From Daphnia carinata (taxonomy: Eukaryota > Arthropoda > Branchiopoda > Diplostraca > Daphniidae), in NCBI RefSeq assembly GCF_022539665.2, contig NC_081333.1:7004971-7068970 (forward strand): a stretch of 64,000 nt of DNA. The letters are read 5' to 3'. The notes below the pieces were generated by a model that saw only the letters and a program-made list of their open reading frames with translations, searched no databases and was not told the DNA's origin. The position numbers were made by a program, and so were the translations under genes. Positions 9,702 through 21,500 of this stretch are shown piece by piece (position 1 is the first letter of the stretch; every line of letters starts with the position of its first letter).

Positions 9702-10101
9702 TTTTGGACAAAAGTCTCCTCCAGCAAGCTTCCTTTTATCAGTGCGGATTAAACACAACAAAGGTCTAAACAGCATCTGCCTTCCCTGTCTTTCTTGGGA
9801 ATTTCAGGGAAAATATGTAGCCTGGTTTTACGTCCAGGGCGTAATGTAATTTCACGCGACAATTATGAAAGCGCTGTATTTTTTAAATCCTAGCATCCCA
9901 ACCCACATAGTGCTTTTCGGTTTTTGCTTTTGTATGAAAAATTGCAAGGAAAAATGCACCGTCGTTTAAACAGAGTCGTGCTGTTCAGGAGCACTTCATG
10001 TTTGTTAGTCTGCAATTAAGATTTTGAAATAGTAAACTTAATAAATATCCATTATTTGCGTAATTGTCACATCCGATCCTTAATATTTGTCATTTATCGA
10101 G
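9702..10101. promoter_or_regulatory. Shared upstream region of SUGP1 and SMN
   Basis: The start codons of the two divergent genes are 400 bp apart and no other gene fits between them. No TATA box is evident on either side. A bidirectional promoter is inferred from the geometry. Confidence 0.55.
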
Positions 10102-11073
10102 ATGGAAGAAAATAATTTTTTACTCTTTAAACGGGATGACCAGGTATATCTACTACACCTAATGTAGTTAGCTATAGTTTTCGTTACGCAATACCGATAA
10201 TTTATTTTTATACGTTTAGGGTCAAGATTCTCACGAGGACGTGTGGGATGATACAGCTTTGATACAAGCATATGATCGAGCTGTAAATTTAGCTAAGGAA
10301 AGGGTTGCGTCGCAATTGAGCCTGGAAGATGGAAACCCCAAAAGCACAACAAGTGATGTTTCAGATGAAGAACAATCAGAGTCTCCATCAAAATCAACAA
10401 AAAAGTGGAATTGGGGGGTTGGGGAAGATGTTCGATCAGTTTACTCTGAAGATGGTAAAGAATATGAAGCCACTATTATGAAAATCAATCAAACTGACTC
10501 GTCGTGCTTGATAAAATACCTAGGTTTTTATTTAAACAATTTTTGTACTTGAATTTCATTTACTCCCCAAGTTTTAATTGTTTATATTACTAGGCTATGA
10601 AAATGAAGAAGTTGTTTTCCTAAGGGATCTGAAACCATCAGCTGGTGTTGCTGCTAGAAAACAACAAATTATTGCTTCTCGTGATTACTGGCTTACTGCA
10701 CCAGAGAGTTCCAGTGACATGGAACAGGAGTGTGAGGTCTTACAGCCCCCCTTGAAACCTCAACCAATGGCTGGATTAGGCTGGCAACCTGCAAAGCCAG
10801 AACCTTCTCCAAAATTTCCTGGTATGAGTAATATGTCTTCTATACCACCACCTCCACCTCCAACAGCCTGGCCCACTCATGGTACAGCAGAAATGGATTC
10901 TGATTCTTTGTATTCTATGCTGATGTCATGGTACATGGCAGGATATCACACAGGTTGACGATAGTTTTCTAAGATGACCAAGCTCCTTATTAACGTTGTA
11001 TTGTCGTCTTGCAGGCTATTATCAAGGTGTCCAGCAGAGGAACAAGAGGAAAGCAAACGGTAATGGCACTTAA
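10102..11073 (+). CDS. Smn: Survival motor neuron protein (SMN)
   Basis: Exons are 10102..10143, 10220..10523, 10594..10953 and 11015..11073, giving 254 aa. SMN with the Gemins loads Sm rings onto spliceosomal snRNAs. The N-terminal Gemin2-binding helix is DVWDDTALIQAYDRAVNLAK (about 20-39). The Tudor domain is at about 78-130 (WNWGVGEDVRSVYSEDGKEY to FLRDLKPS) and binds dimethyl-arginine tails of Sm proteins. A short proline run (IPPPPPPTAWP) follows. The C-terminal YG-box used for oligomerisation is DSLYSMLMSWYMAGYHTGYY. A lysine/arginine-rich end (QRNKRKANG) closes the protein. Domain order and phases match the family. The next splicing gene upstream, SUGP1, is divergent. Confidence 0.95.
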
Positions 11074-12309
11074 TGAATTCTAAACAAACAAGGTATGATA
11101 CAATATATCCACGTTTTGCAAGATGCAGTTTTGAATTATTTTTTATATTTTTAGTGCTTCGCATATGTTCATTTTTACCCGGGCTTTTTGCACTTAAGCT
11201 TTAGTATGAAGGTTGAAAAGAGAGTGAAGCGCAAAAAGACATTTGATATGTCCAATAGATTGTCTGCCTTTTCTGGGCTATCTGCGAGTGACAGGCCATT
11301 TGTCTTTCTTTCGACGCACTGCATGATAACAGAGGTGGAGCAAGGGGTGGGGTAGTCTCCTTCTTTCTCATAATTATCTTTAAAAAAAAAAAAATACCGC
11401 GCTATTGCTCGCAACCTGGGTGCCTTCGATGAGGCTAAGCTCTTTGACAGGGAAATTCGGCCAAAGTGAAAATAGATCAATTCAGTCAAACCGATGGTGG
11501 GCTTCCATGTTCACTATTTTGTTGTCTCCCGATACCTTTGCCAAAACATCGTTCAAATATTGTTCCCCATAGTACAGCTTCTTTCATACATGGCCACTTT
11601 TATAGGACGGATGACTTGAGAAATTTATCCGGGTGGGGAAGAAAGATACCGGAAAGCAGCGCGGTTCCATCACTTTTTTTTTGTTATCTTTTCATTCTTG
11701 CAAATCGGATTACACACGGACGCGCACATGATTAATAAGAAACACGCAAGTCTTTTTCAATATTATATATACACAGGAAAGGGGCATACTCATAGTCATG
11801 AAGAGGAGCAAGCAAACGTCTATCGATCTGAAAGAAATGGATATACCGTAGTTTAAAAAGTATGGAGATGAAATAACAAGATTATTGGGTTTATCAAAAG
11901 ATTGGGGAAAACGACAACACATAGTGGGATGGGCAATAAAGTACATACACACGGATGTGTGTATAGAACAGATGAATTGATAATATAGGCTGTATATGTA
12001 TACTGTGCAATGGAAAAAAAAAACATTTTTGTAAATTTTTCTCTTTTTTTCAATTTAAGTTATTGAATTATTCAGTTGATCGTGTAGCATCATGGACATG
12101 GGAGTAGATATTCTCAAAAGAGAGAATCTCTTTTGAACAGGTAGGAAAACTAGCCTTACATGATCTGACTAGAAAAACAAAAGCAATCAACCTGAAGTCA
12201 TTTTTTGTTTCCAAGATGACCACGAATGATGCCTAAAACAAGATGAGTCATTTTGTTATTCAATATTAATTACATTCATTATTAGTTTTTTAGATTTCCA
12301 AAACGATGA
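11074..12309. other. Spacer between SMN and the DIP-like gene; no gene seen
   Basis: The two genes converge here, so the stretch should be mostly 3' untranslated sequence and spacer. A 10-bp perfect hairpin sits at 12114-12136. Open frames of up to 104 codons have no recognisable similarity. Confidence 0.5.
12114..12136. repeat. 10-bp perfect hairpin in the DIP-like 3' region
   Basis: TCAAAAGAGA and TCTCTTTTGA are separated by GAA. It lies about 175 bp beyond the stop of the minus-strand DIP-like gene, so it would be in its 3' untranslated region if transcribed. Confidence 0.5.
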
Positions 12310-15300
12310 TTAAAACAATGTTAGAGGAGCGTAACGAATTAATGAAAAGAAGGAAATGATAGCGACGAGATAATAACTTTGCGGTCGAACAGCTGTTTGT
12401 GCGACCGAGCCACTGCTTCGAATGATCGACATCTTATTCTGGATGGGTGATTGGATATTGTTATTGTTGGCTCGGCGGCTACTGGGGCCGGCTGGCGGTG
12501 TGACTCTCCCTAACGTAAAGTGCGTTGTTGTCACCTCCAGCGAAGTGCTGTCGGAGTCATCGACGCTGTCCGACTCTTCAGCCCCGCCCTCTTCGTCGTG
12601 GTCAGACCACCTACCAAGCGATTTTTCCTCCTCCACCCTTTTGGTAGCTGTATGTGACAATGTAAAAAAAATGAGCAAGATGACAATTTTTGACAAATGA
12701 AACAAATTGCCAAGAACAGATTAATAAGAGCTAAATTTATATTTTTCACAATTCGATTGACTTGCCGTAGACTGTGATGGTTCCCTCGGAATCGCCGATC
12801 GAATTTTTGGAGCAGCACTTGTAGCCACCCTCGTCAGCACTAGAGGAAAGCTTCAAGTGGAGCCGTAAGCGGGTTGTGTACGTATTGACTTCGATCTCCT
12901 CCATGCGGTACTTGTCGTTGGGTATAATAATCTCTCCTATAGTGTGTCGTGTGAGGTGAATGGTAAAACAATACAATCGTTATTACAAAGGACGAACAAT
13001 TCAATCCTATTATTCCATTCCACGCGTCTCCACAAAACAAATCACAAATTTCACAAAAGCTCAAAAAGCAAACTGAATTTTCTCGTCCTTTGATTTAGTT
13101 TCTTTTTTTAACGTCACAGCTATATAGCTTTTCAATCGATAAATGTGCACCGGCCCATTTCCATCCCACGCCTAGCAATGTATGATTCACTCGGCGCCCT
13201 TGATACGAAAACCCTGTTACGTATATGCTGATGGCAATGGTCGGGATTTATCGCTTGACGTCGCCTCACCTACCAACGCCCTTGTATTTGGAAACACGAA
13301 ATCAACAAAAGAGAAACAATACCCTCACCAAAAAAAAAAAAAAAAAACGAAAATAAGAAGCAGTTTTTTTTCTGTTGGTTCAAACGGGTGTGAAAGAGCA
13401 ATCGAGGGTGGATTTGTGTAACCACCAAGAGTCATTTGATTTTCCTTTTGCTGCGTGTGATGATCACTGGAAAGAGAAGGGACCATGTTCCATAAAAGAA
13501 AGAAGGGGATTCTCTGCTTGATGGGCCTCTGGTGTTGTGATGACATTATCGCTGCCTCAAAGAATGCCGGAATGAAGGAGGCCGGAGAGTCGTTTCATCG
13601 TTGTGAAAGGGAAACGAACCCGTTGAAGCGACAAAGTGGCGAGAGGGGGAGCCAGTAGTGCGAGCTGTATAACAACTGATCGAATCTGCCGGTGACAACG
13701 AACGCAGAAAATGTCAACTGCCATCAGTGCGCGTGTGTGTGTGTGTGTGTGTAGGCTTGAAACAAGAGACAACAAAACGGAAAGAGGATCGACTTGTTCT
13801 ATATAGTACCGTCTAAGCGCAATAATAGTGAGGGCGAGAGAAAAGAAAAGAGAGCCTCTTCTGGGAAAACAAAAAAGAAGCAACAATCCGAATCATTGTC
13901 ATTCATGTAGGAATCTCCACACGATAGGATTTCCATTTCGATATAAAGGCAAACGAAACAATGGAAAGGTGTCAGAGTTTGATCCGATTTTTCCCTAAGG
14001 CTTCCCTATGTAAGGATTACAAAGTCAATTTAATTCCACTCGGCCGGCATACATATTCCGGTCCAGAGGTCGTGCATACGTAAACGGCCCTAGTCCATCC
14101 CTCCCACTGGGAGTTTAGATTCCGGGAAAAAAAAATGAAAAGGCAGAGGTCAACTACGACTGGCTGCTGGAGTGCCAAGTCAACTATTCGAGATAGTTTG
14201 AAGGGCAACCAAACGAATGGTTGATTCGCCTATCTAACACCAGTTTGTCAGAACGGGTAGCTCTTCAAAACTCAGCCATCACCCGAAGAAGCTACTGATG
14301 TGTAAGTGCAAACTACATAGGCTCGTAGAGAGTTGAATCAGCAACAACTTGATCATTTACGGCCGGGTTATGCATAATAATCGCGCAAATGTGGCGCAGG
14401 AAATGGTGAGAACAATAGATACGAATAAATTTTACCACTTTCTCTGGCCCAGTAGTTGATGGGTTTCGGCGATGCTTCCACCATGCAGTCCAAAGTGATA
14501 TTAGAGCCGAGGGGTCCACCGACCAGCTGATTGTGAACTTGAATGATCGGGTAGACTGTTAAATGCCAACAAGTCCAGCAGCGCGATTGCAAATGCCACA
14601 TGCAAGAAAGAAAAGGTTTAGAAAATCAACTTTTGAGGTTCTTGATTTAATTGCCATTTATCGATCGTGCTCCTACCAGCGACGAATCGTAACTTACAGT
14701 GAACGTTGACGACGATCCGCCGGCTGACGGACGGTGGTACGTTATTGCTGGCAACTGCGATTCGAGAAAATCAATCGGATTGAAACAAAACTTTCAAGAA
14801 TTACCGAGAACATTTTGCTATGACAACTGGATTTCGCAAGTAGATTCTATTCTTATTTCAAGAACAAAAATGATAAACTTACTGCACAAGTAGGCTCCCA
14901 TTTCAGACCGCGTGATCTTGTGGAATGTCAACACCTCGCCTTCAAATATGGGAACTGTTTTGTATGCAAACGCAAAACAAAGAAAACTGATGATTTGGAT
15001 ACCATCCTTCTTTTCCTCGTTCAATCAATGACGGACCTTTCTGTTTTTGAAGGGATCCGTTGCGGATGACAATCTCTTGGCCGTCTTCTCGTCGCCAGGT
15101 GACGCGCGGCTGAGGGAATCCTTTCGCCTTGCACGACAAGCGAGCCATTCCGCCTTCCGGAATCAGTACCTCTCCGCCACCCTCTTCGTTCAGTATGTCG
15201 GGTGGAACGACCACTTCCAGTGAAGCCGTCTATAAAGATTAGATGTGCAATGTTAGGAAAGAAAAAAAAAGTTGTCACGCGTTCGAAAAAAATCTTTTTC

Positions 15301-18300
15301 TTTCCCAGCCATTTTGTCTGCTCTTTCGTCTCTTGTTATTTGTCGACTTGTTTGAATGTCTGTTTCCTCCAGACATGTTTACGAGGAATTCAAAAAAAAA
15401 AAAGGGAGGGGGGGGGAGATGATTTGACTAGGTGGTTGCGCACACGCACTCGATGACACACGGAAGAATTAATGGCCACCTCTCTTGCATTTCTCGTCGT
15501 TCTCTTTTTCGTCGTTTTACGGGCCACTTCCTATACACGCTTGATGGCGTCCATCAGGCGAATTCTTTAGTACACGCCACAGATACCATTGTTGTTGAAG
15601 AGGTCGTTTCTTTCGTCTGCGACATTGAGCAACAAACACACATACACATCCCTGTGATATGTAAAAAGCTCATTCTTTTTTTCATTTAGTTTTATTTTAC
15701 TCGGTACCAAATATCACGTTCAGCTGGGCATCAACCGACCATTTGAACGCAGCCGTGGTTTCACTTTGCGAACCATTTTTCTACTTTCCAACCAAGTTGT
15801 TGGTTTTAGCTATGATCCACTAAACTCTCAATTGCTCTTTTCTTCGACCATTGAAAATCAGCCAATAAAAAGGAAAACAGAGAACTCTGAATGGATGAAT
15901 AGAATAAGGGTTCTGCCAGTCACAAAGCAAATTGGGGACAGATTACTCAACAATCTGTTTCATCACAAATCTCTTTTTCAAAAAGATGATTTGACTCTTT
16001 GATCAAAACATTTCATCACAAAATCAGTTTTCGTTTCTTTGGCAAACGAGGAAAACAACCACACAAACGAAAACATTTTAGATGAGATTGAAAGTAAAGT
16101 GGATTTTACCTGACTGAGCATTGGGTCCGAGTTGATTTGGCACATGTAAACGCCTCGGTCTGAACGGTGGACATCTCTGATGTGCAATGTCCACGTGTGC
16201 AGATCGCTGTGCAGTACGGAGAGCCGAGCGTTGTTGGTCAGGACTCGGTCGTGCATGGCCAAGATGCCCTTGTCGTCCGCCTTGATCCAGGCCACCTATT
16301 ATTGAAGGATGAAACAAAACAGATGATTATTTCCATTGGGGTCGATTGTTTTCGTTTGTCAGAACGAGAAACACATTCCTTCGGCATAAAAAATGCAACG
16401 AATTAAAAGAACGAAAAAAGATTGGAATCGTAGGAAAACAGAAAAAAAAGGGCATAACATCCAATTATAACTAACGATCCCGTAGTCATTTTTTTTTCAT
16501 ATTCGTTTTCCGTTTGTTTTTGCTACTAATCAGTTTTTCTTCTTTTGATTCCATAGATTGTCTTTTTGTTCTTTTGCTTTTCTTTCATCTCTTTTTATTG
16601 TTTTATTCCATCTCTTATCACAAAGTCTTTTCTGTCCCTTTTTTTTTTTTTTTTTTTAAGGTGGACGATAGATGTACAATACCCGATGTGGGCCAATGTT
16701 GAGAACGACGCAGGTAAAGGAAGCGTCTCTTCCATTGATGACCGTAATGTTCTCCATTGTCGAACCAAAACTCGGTGCCGGCATGTTGGCGCTGTTGTGA
16801 TGATGCTGGCCGTCAATTTCTGTCCGGGATTATTGCAAACGATATTCACTTCATTAATTAAACACAAGATGTTACAGCGTGGCTCAATTTAGTTTGTTCT
16901 TTCTACATCATAGTATTCATCCGCCCAGCAACCGCACGTCACTAAGCTAGTTAAAAAGAAATCCTATAACAGCTAAAAACAACAGGGCGTATATTTTCCC
17001 TGTAATGGAGGACGGATATCTATCAAACCGAGATGAGGGAGGGGATTTTGAGGAAACAGCCAAAGTCGGTTGGTATATACAAAAGTTTGTGTTGGACTAT
17101 TAAAATAAAAAAGAAGGCATACTGGAGAAACAGAGAGTTGAAGAGGGGGGATGCGGATGTTTGCTATACGTCAAGTTTGTGTAAATAAGTTGATGAATCC
17201 TGGCCAAAAAAGACTATTATCGATGGCGGATGAGATGGAAGAGAATCAGATAGTCTCTCTTTTCTCTATATGGCACATCATCATCAACTAGTAAATGTTT
17301 AATGGCTATGGAAGCGGCGACGAAAAGAAGAAAAAAAGGGACGTCATGTGCAGAAGCATTTGTTACAGGCAGAATTAACGGTTGTGTGTGCATTGCTCCC
17401 TGTACGCTAAGTAAAACGAAATCTAGAAGAGGAGGAAGCTTCCACAAGGGAGGAGGGACGACAAAACGGATGAAGACAGAATGAAAAGACAGACGAGCGG
17501 AAGAAGAAGGATACATATCGACCGAAGAGGTTACAAAATCTTTCAGCTCCTTTTTTGACCTGTCCATCCGATAACGAAGCGGAACACTTCGTTTTTTTGG
17601 GGGGGGGGCCTTTAAACCAAATAGGTTTATGTAATATTATTTTCGGGGAAATCAAAGTTTTTGTTTGGCAAAATCAGTTGCTTAAAAATCCATACACTCC
17701 TCTGTTGTTAAATAACTCAGATCAAGTGCTTTCATTCTTTTGGCCTTCTATTATTTTTAGATCCTTACTGGCAATTTTCATAGCCGTTATCTACTTGCCA
17801 TCCATATCACAGGAAGGTCGCAGTTGACAGTTTTGGTTCAGTACGAAAAGAAATATTTTTCTAACACATGAATGCAGCTCAGGCGTTCTGAAATTTTGAA
17901 TTTTTTACACGCAACGATTATGTAGCCATGACAATGTTTTTTTCGTTTTCCTCTTGTTGGTAGAAGCATGCCCGAATTTCAAAGAAAAGGGAAATTGCTC
18001 TTTGAATCGCATTTTATCTAGCGCACATTTGAAGTACACTTTCGAGTTCTGCAGGACAGCGACTGATGAGTTAATAGGATTTTATCAAACAATGAGATTT
18101 TGGCAATCTGGTTAACTCTGGAAATCGATCGCCCATAAAATATGCAACTGAAAAAAAAAAAGACTAGCGACGATAGCAAAAAGAAAAATCCCCGAAACTT
18201 CCAATGGACGATTCTAAAAGTCATCACAAATTGATAAAGAGTTATTGAACAGTCACGCTTTATCGGGGGGGGGGGGGGGGGAACACGGCCACCCAAAATA

Positions 18301-18515
18301 AATCTCAACACAACGCCCCACCCTCAAAAAAGATGCGTTTCAACAAGAAAATCCGAACCAATTTGTCAACGACGGACTGTAGCTGCGTTGTAATATGAAT
18401 GAAAATGAATGTGTTTCAAGCTAACAGAATAAAATATCACACGACATGTAATACCTGTGAGAATGTGAAGAAGAGCCAATAAGAAAAAGCTCGCCGTCGT
18501 CATGTCGACAACCAT
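12310..18515 (-). CDS. DIP/lachesin-like GPI-anchored three-Ig adhesion protein
   Basis: Nine exons on the minus strand: 18515..18455, 16819..16683, 16295..16110, 15229..15037, 14954..14883, 14754..14698, 14555..14436, 12936..12766, 12647..12310; 444 aa. Dpr-interacting proteins are cell-surface IgSF receptors that bind Dpr partners during neuronal wiring. Residues 1-20 form a signal peptide (FFLLALLHIL). Ig1 (about 35-128) has DASFTCVV, RVAWIKAD and GVYMCQINSDPM. Ig2 (about 133-230) has VVVPPDIL, LSCKAKGFPQPRVTWRRE and EMGAYLCIASN. Ig3 (about 236-332) has NQLVGGPLGSNITLDC, INYWARESG and GGYKCCSKNSIGD. The tail is acidic, then Thr/Ser-rich, ending in a hydrophobic stretch (YYLVAIISFFSLI) that suits GPI anchoring. 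The intron after exon 8 starts with GC (gcaagt). The exact paralogue (DIP or lachesin) cannot be fixed. Non-coding 5' exons may lie further upstream. Confidence 0.9.
12937..14435 (-). other. Long intron 7 of the DIP-like gene
   Basis: This 1.5-kb intron holds a (GT)n microsatellite at 13733-13752 and an A-rich run at 13331-13347. No exon-like block with Ig similarity was seen, so no alternative Ig exon is proposed. Confidence 0.5.
13733..13752. repeat. (GT)10 microsatellite
   Basis: Ten uninterrupted GT units lie inside a DIP-like intron. Confidence 0.9.
16820..18454 (-). other. Intron 1 of the DIP-like gene
   Basis: It separates the signal-peptide exon from the first Ig exon. It carries a 17-base G run at 18265-18281 and many A/T runs. 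No further coding exon was found. Confidence 0.5.
18265..18281. repeat. Homopolymer of 17 G
   Basis: An uninterrupted G run inside DIP-like intron 1. Its length is a likely sequencing-error site. Confidence 0.85.
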
Positions 18516-21500
18516 CAATCGCAACTCGTTCGCTATATAACAGCAGATGGCGGAGAAGCGAAAATAGTCGGCCCCGGATGCGAGAATGAGATTTTCTTCT
18601 TGCTCACTGTTGATGCTGCCAGATAGTGTACGTGTGCCTGGATGTTGCCGAGATGCGAGGGGGGAAAAAAAAAACGATGTTAACCCGCGTTCCGGCTGGC
18701 ATGTAGAAAGATACACAGCACTTTCTCACACAATATTACATCGTTTTCCTTCTTCGTTGCGCCTTTTATTATTTCGCGCTTTTCCTGCTTGTGTTAGACG
18801 ACGTCCCGACGACTTGTATCTGTTTAAAAATAAAGAATAAATGATTTTCGTACACAAGCACAAGAGAAAATACACCAATCACAAAAATAAGCGAATGGAA
18901 CGATCAATCAGCCGTCGATGATGCACGCCGATTGTCCCCTCCTCACGGGAAGAGGGAGGAACAAGATCGACACACAATCGAATTACACATGTAAGAACAA
19001 ACTGGGAGGAGCAGCTTTTTAAAAAAGGGGGGAACTCCACATGAAAGAGAGAGAGCCGTTCTGTCGCTATGTAGCTTTTTTTTTTTAGTACTTTTCATCT
19101 GCTAGCCTCTCCCCCGCTCTTTCATTCTTATTGGAATATATAGGTTTATACGATCGTCGTTCAGTCGGCTTCTTATAGCGAATGTCGACGGAAAGAAAAA
19201 CTAGAGAGGCTATACATATCCACGGATTACTGAAGAAGAAAAATAGGGCGGGTTGGAAAACAATTCTTGCCCGTTTTTCACGAGCAAAGATCAACGAGGA
19301 ATCCTCCTCCTCTAACAACTTCTTTTTGGCACTGATTACAGTTTGAATTGCGCGCCATTCGCTTTCCATTTCGACATTTTGTTATCTCGTGTATACGTAA
19401 GGTCGATATGAATATGATTCCCCTTTTCCACGAATATATATATCGTAATGTAAAAATCTTTATAGAACAAGACGACCATAAATGAAATGTTTTCTTCTTT
19501 TCAAGGCATATGCCATCCTTTTTTATTAGTGGAAGATGAAAGAACAGCGAAGAGAATAAGAAAAAACGCAACGATTCGATTTCTCGTGTAAATCCAAACA
19601 GCTGGTTACACGTGACGGGCAATTTCTGATGTGATTCTTTTTTTTTTTTTTTTTTCTCCTTCAAATTCCTATATTCTTTTATTGCACACACCGAAACAGA
19701 GCCAGTCTTTCATCAATGTCTTATTCTCTCTGTGCGGAGGGAGACGCAAGTCGTTGGGCGGTGTCAACCGTTGCGGCTGTTCTGGGACCCAACCGGCACC
19801 GAAAACCCATTGACACGACGCTCTAGGGCCATGTCCAAATTGTCATCATCCAATCGGTGCAAATGTAATGACATCTATAAATATAGCCCTCCTCCCTCCT
19901 ACTATCGTCCTTCTTTCTCTTCGGTGGTTTTCCTTTAGGCGTTGAACACACAGAAAAAAGGAAAATTCAGAGCAATCGATTTGACATAAAAGATGAAGAA
20001 GAACCTTTGGGTTGTACACGAATTTTTGATTCGTCTCATTGTTTAACACTGCAGCCAGTAAACGAAATAGGGACACAGTTTGTGTGCCGCGATTTCAGCA
20101 GGGTTTGCCTCTTAAGTGAAATGGTGGGACAGCAACGTGATTAATCATGCTGACCAGGCAACGGTGGCGCACATTGCCTCATAGTGTGTCCGTCCCGCTT
20201 CTTCTTCTCGGAAATGAATGGGATTCAATCACCCCGTCATGTCTATGTGCGGATACCCCAAAAGACAGAGACGGACAGACGGACTGACACACAGAAAAGG
20301 CAATGGGTTAAACTATCCTATATGCTTCACTTCGTCCCGTTTCCCCTTTTTACTTTTATTTCCCCCCTCTCTCTCTCTCTCTCTTCTTCCGCTGTTGGCT
20401 ACTGATGTTTCTTCTTCCTTCTGTGTGTTTTAGCTCTGTCCGCCTGTCGTCCGTCCAACTCACTCATTTCGTATTCTGACAGACCCCCCACAGCCAGAAA
20501 GTGGTGTATGCGTGCGTGCTGCAAGCCGCGATAGTACAACAGTCCCGCGGCTATTTAAACCCTTCTTTTCTGATATCTATTTTTTTTTCTCTCTCTTCTT
20601 CTCTTATTTCCAACAGACCGATTTTGCTTACCCAATCCCTTCGCATAGAGTGACTGCAAGTTTTGCCCGTCTTGCATGGCGAAAGCTTTATGCAAGGCAG
20701 TTTCTTCGGGGACTGGTCTTCTATGTGCTGCCCATTTTCTCTCGCTTGTCCGCGCGCATCTGCCCCTCTCTCCTGACTGCAAGCGACGAGCATTCATTGT
20801 AATTATCGCAACTTCAACGCCAGACGTCTACGCACTTGGTCGCTTATAGCCCAACGCCAGAGCTTTACGTATATACACGATTTTCGACGCCTCTATTGGC
20901 TTTATCCGGATGTGTGGAATAATACAGCTTCTATATGATGGATGTATCGTTCGATTCATACGCCGTCATCTTAAAAAATCAGACCTACGTAATTAGATAT
21001 AGTTTACTTGTATATGCGTTGAATGTTTCAGCGTACGGAGGCCAGAGCGACGAATGAGAATCAAAAGAAGTATCGGTATACATTAGACGTATAATGGGAC
21101 TGCGATAGATTTGAATCAAAAGAAGCGTTCTTTCCTAACGTTTTTAGTGGATAATAGTTTCAAAGAATACTCCTGTATATGGTTGCTCTCATCACCGTTC
21201 CGGCCCGGGAAAAAAAAAATCTGATGGCTCCTGTTCCGGAGTGCCGGAACCGCATTAATACTAAGACCTTAGCTTCACTTATATTAATATGGAATTTTTT
21301 TTTTTCAAAGAAAACATTGGCTGTTTTCTTTCAAAGGAAGTGTTGAATACTGCGGGAATGGATGCCAATTTACTTAGAAGTAACCATATTCGTTATGAAA
21401 AAAAGGAGGATAATAATTATTGGAATTCCACGTAATAAGCAAACTCGTTTAAAAGGTGCAGTCAAATAGCATGACATCTTCGGAGAGCTTCGATACAGGG

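Noticed and set aside
9702-9776. Extension of SUGP1 to an upstream ATG (MLFRPLLCLIRTDK...)
   Set aside because: The added residues look like translated 5' untranslated sequence. MSSPRG begins the plausible protein.
20931-20985. TTCGATTC resembling a tRNA T-loop
   Set aside because: The flanking stem does not give a 5-bp T-arm with a 7-nt loop, and no other tRNA arm is present.
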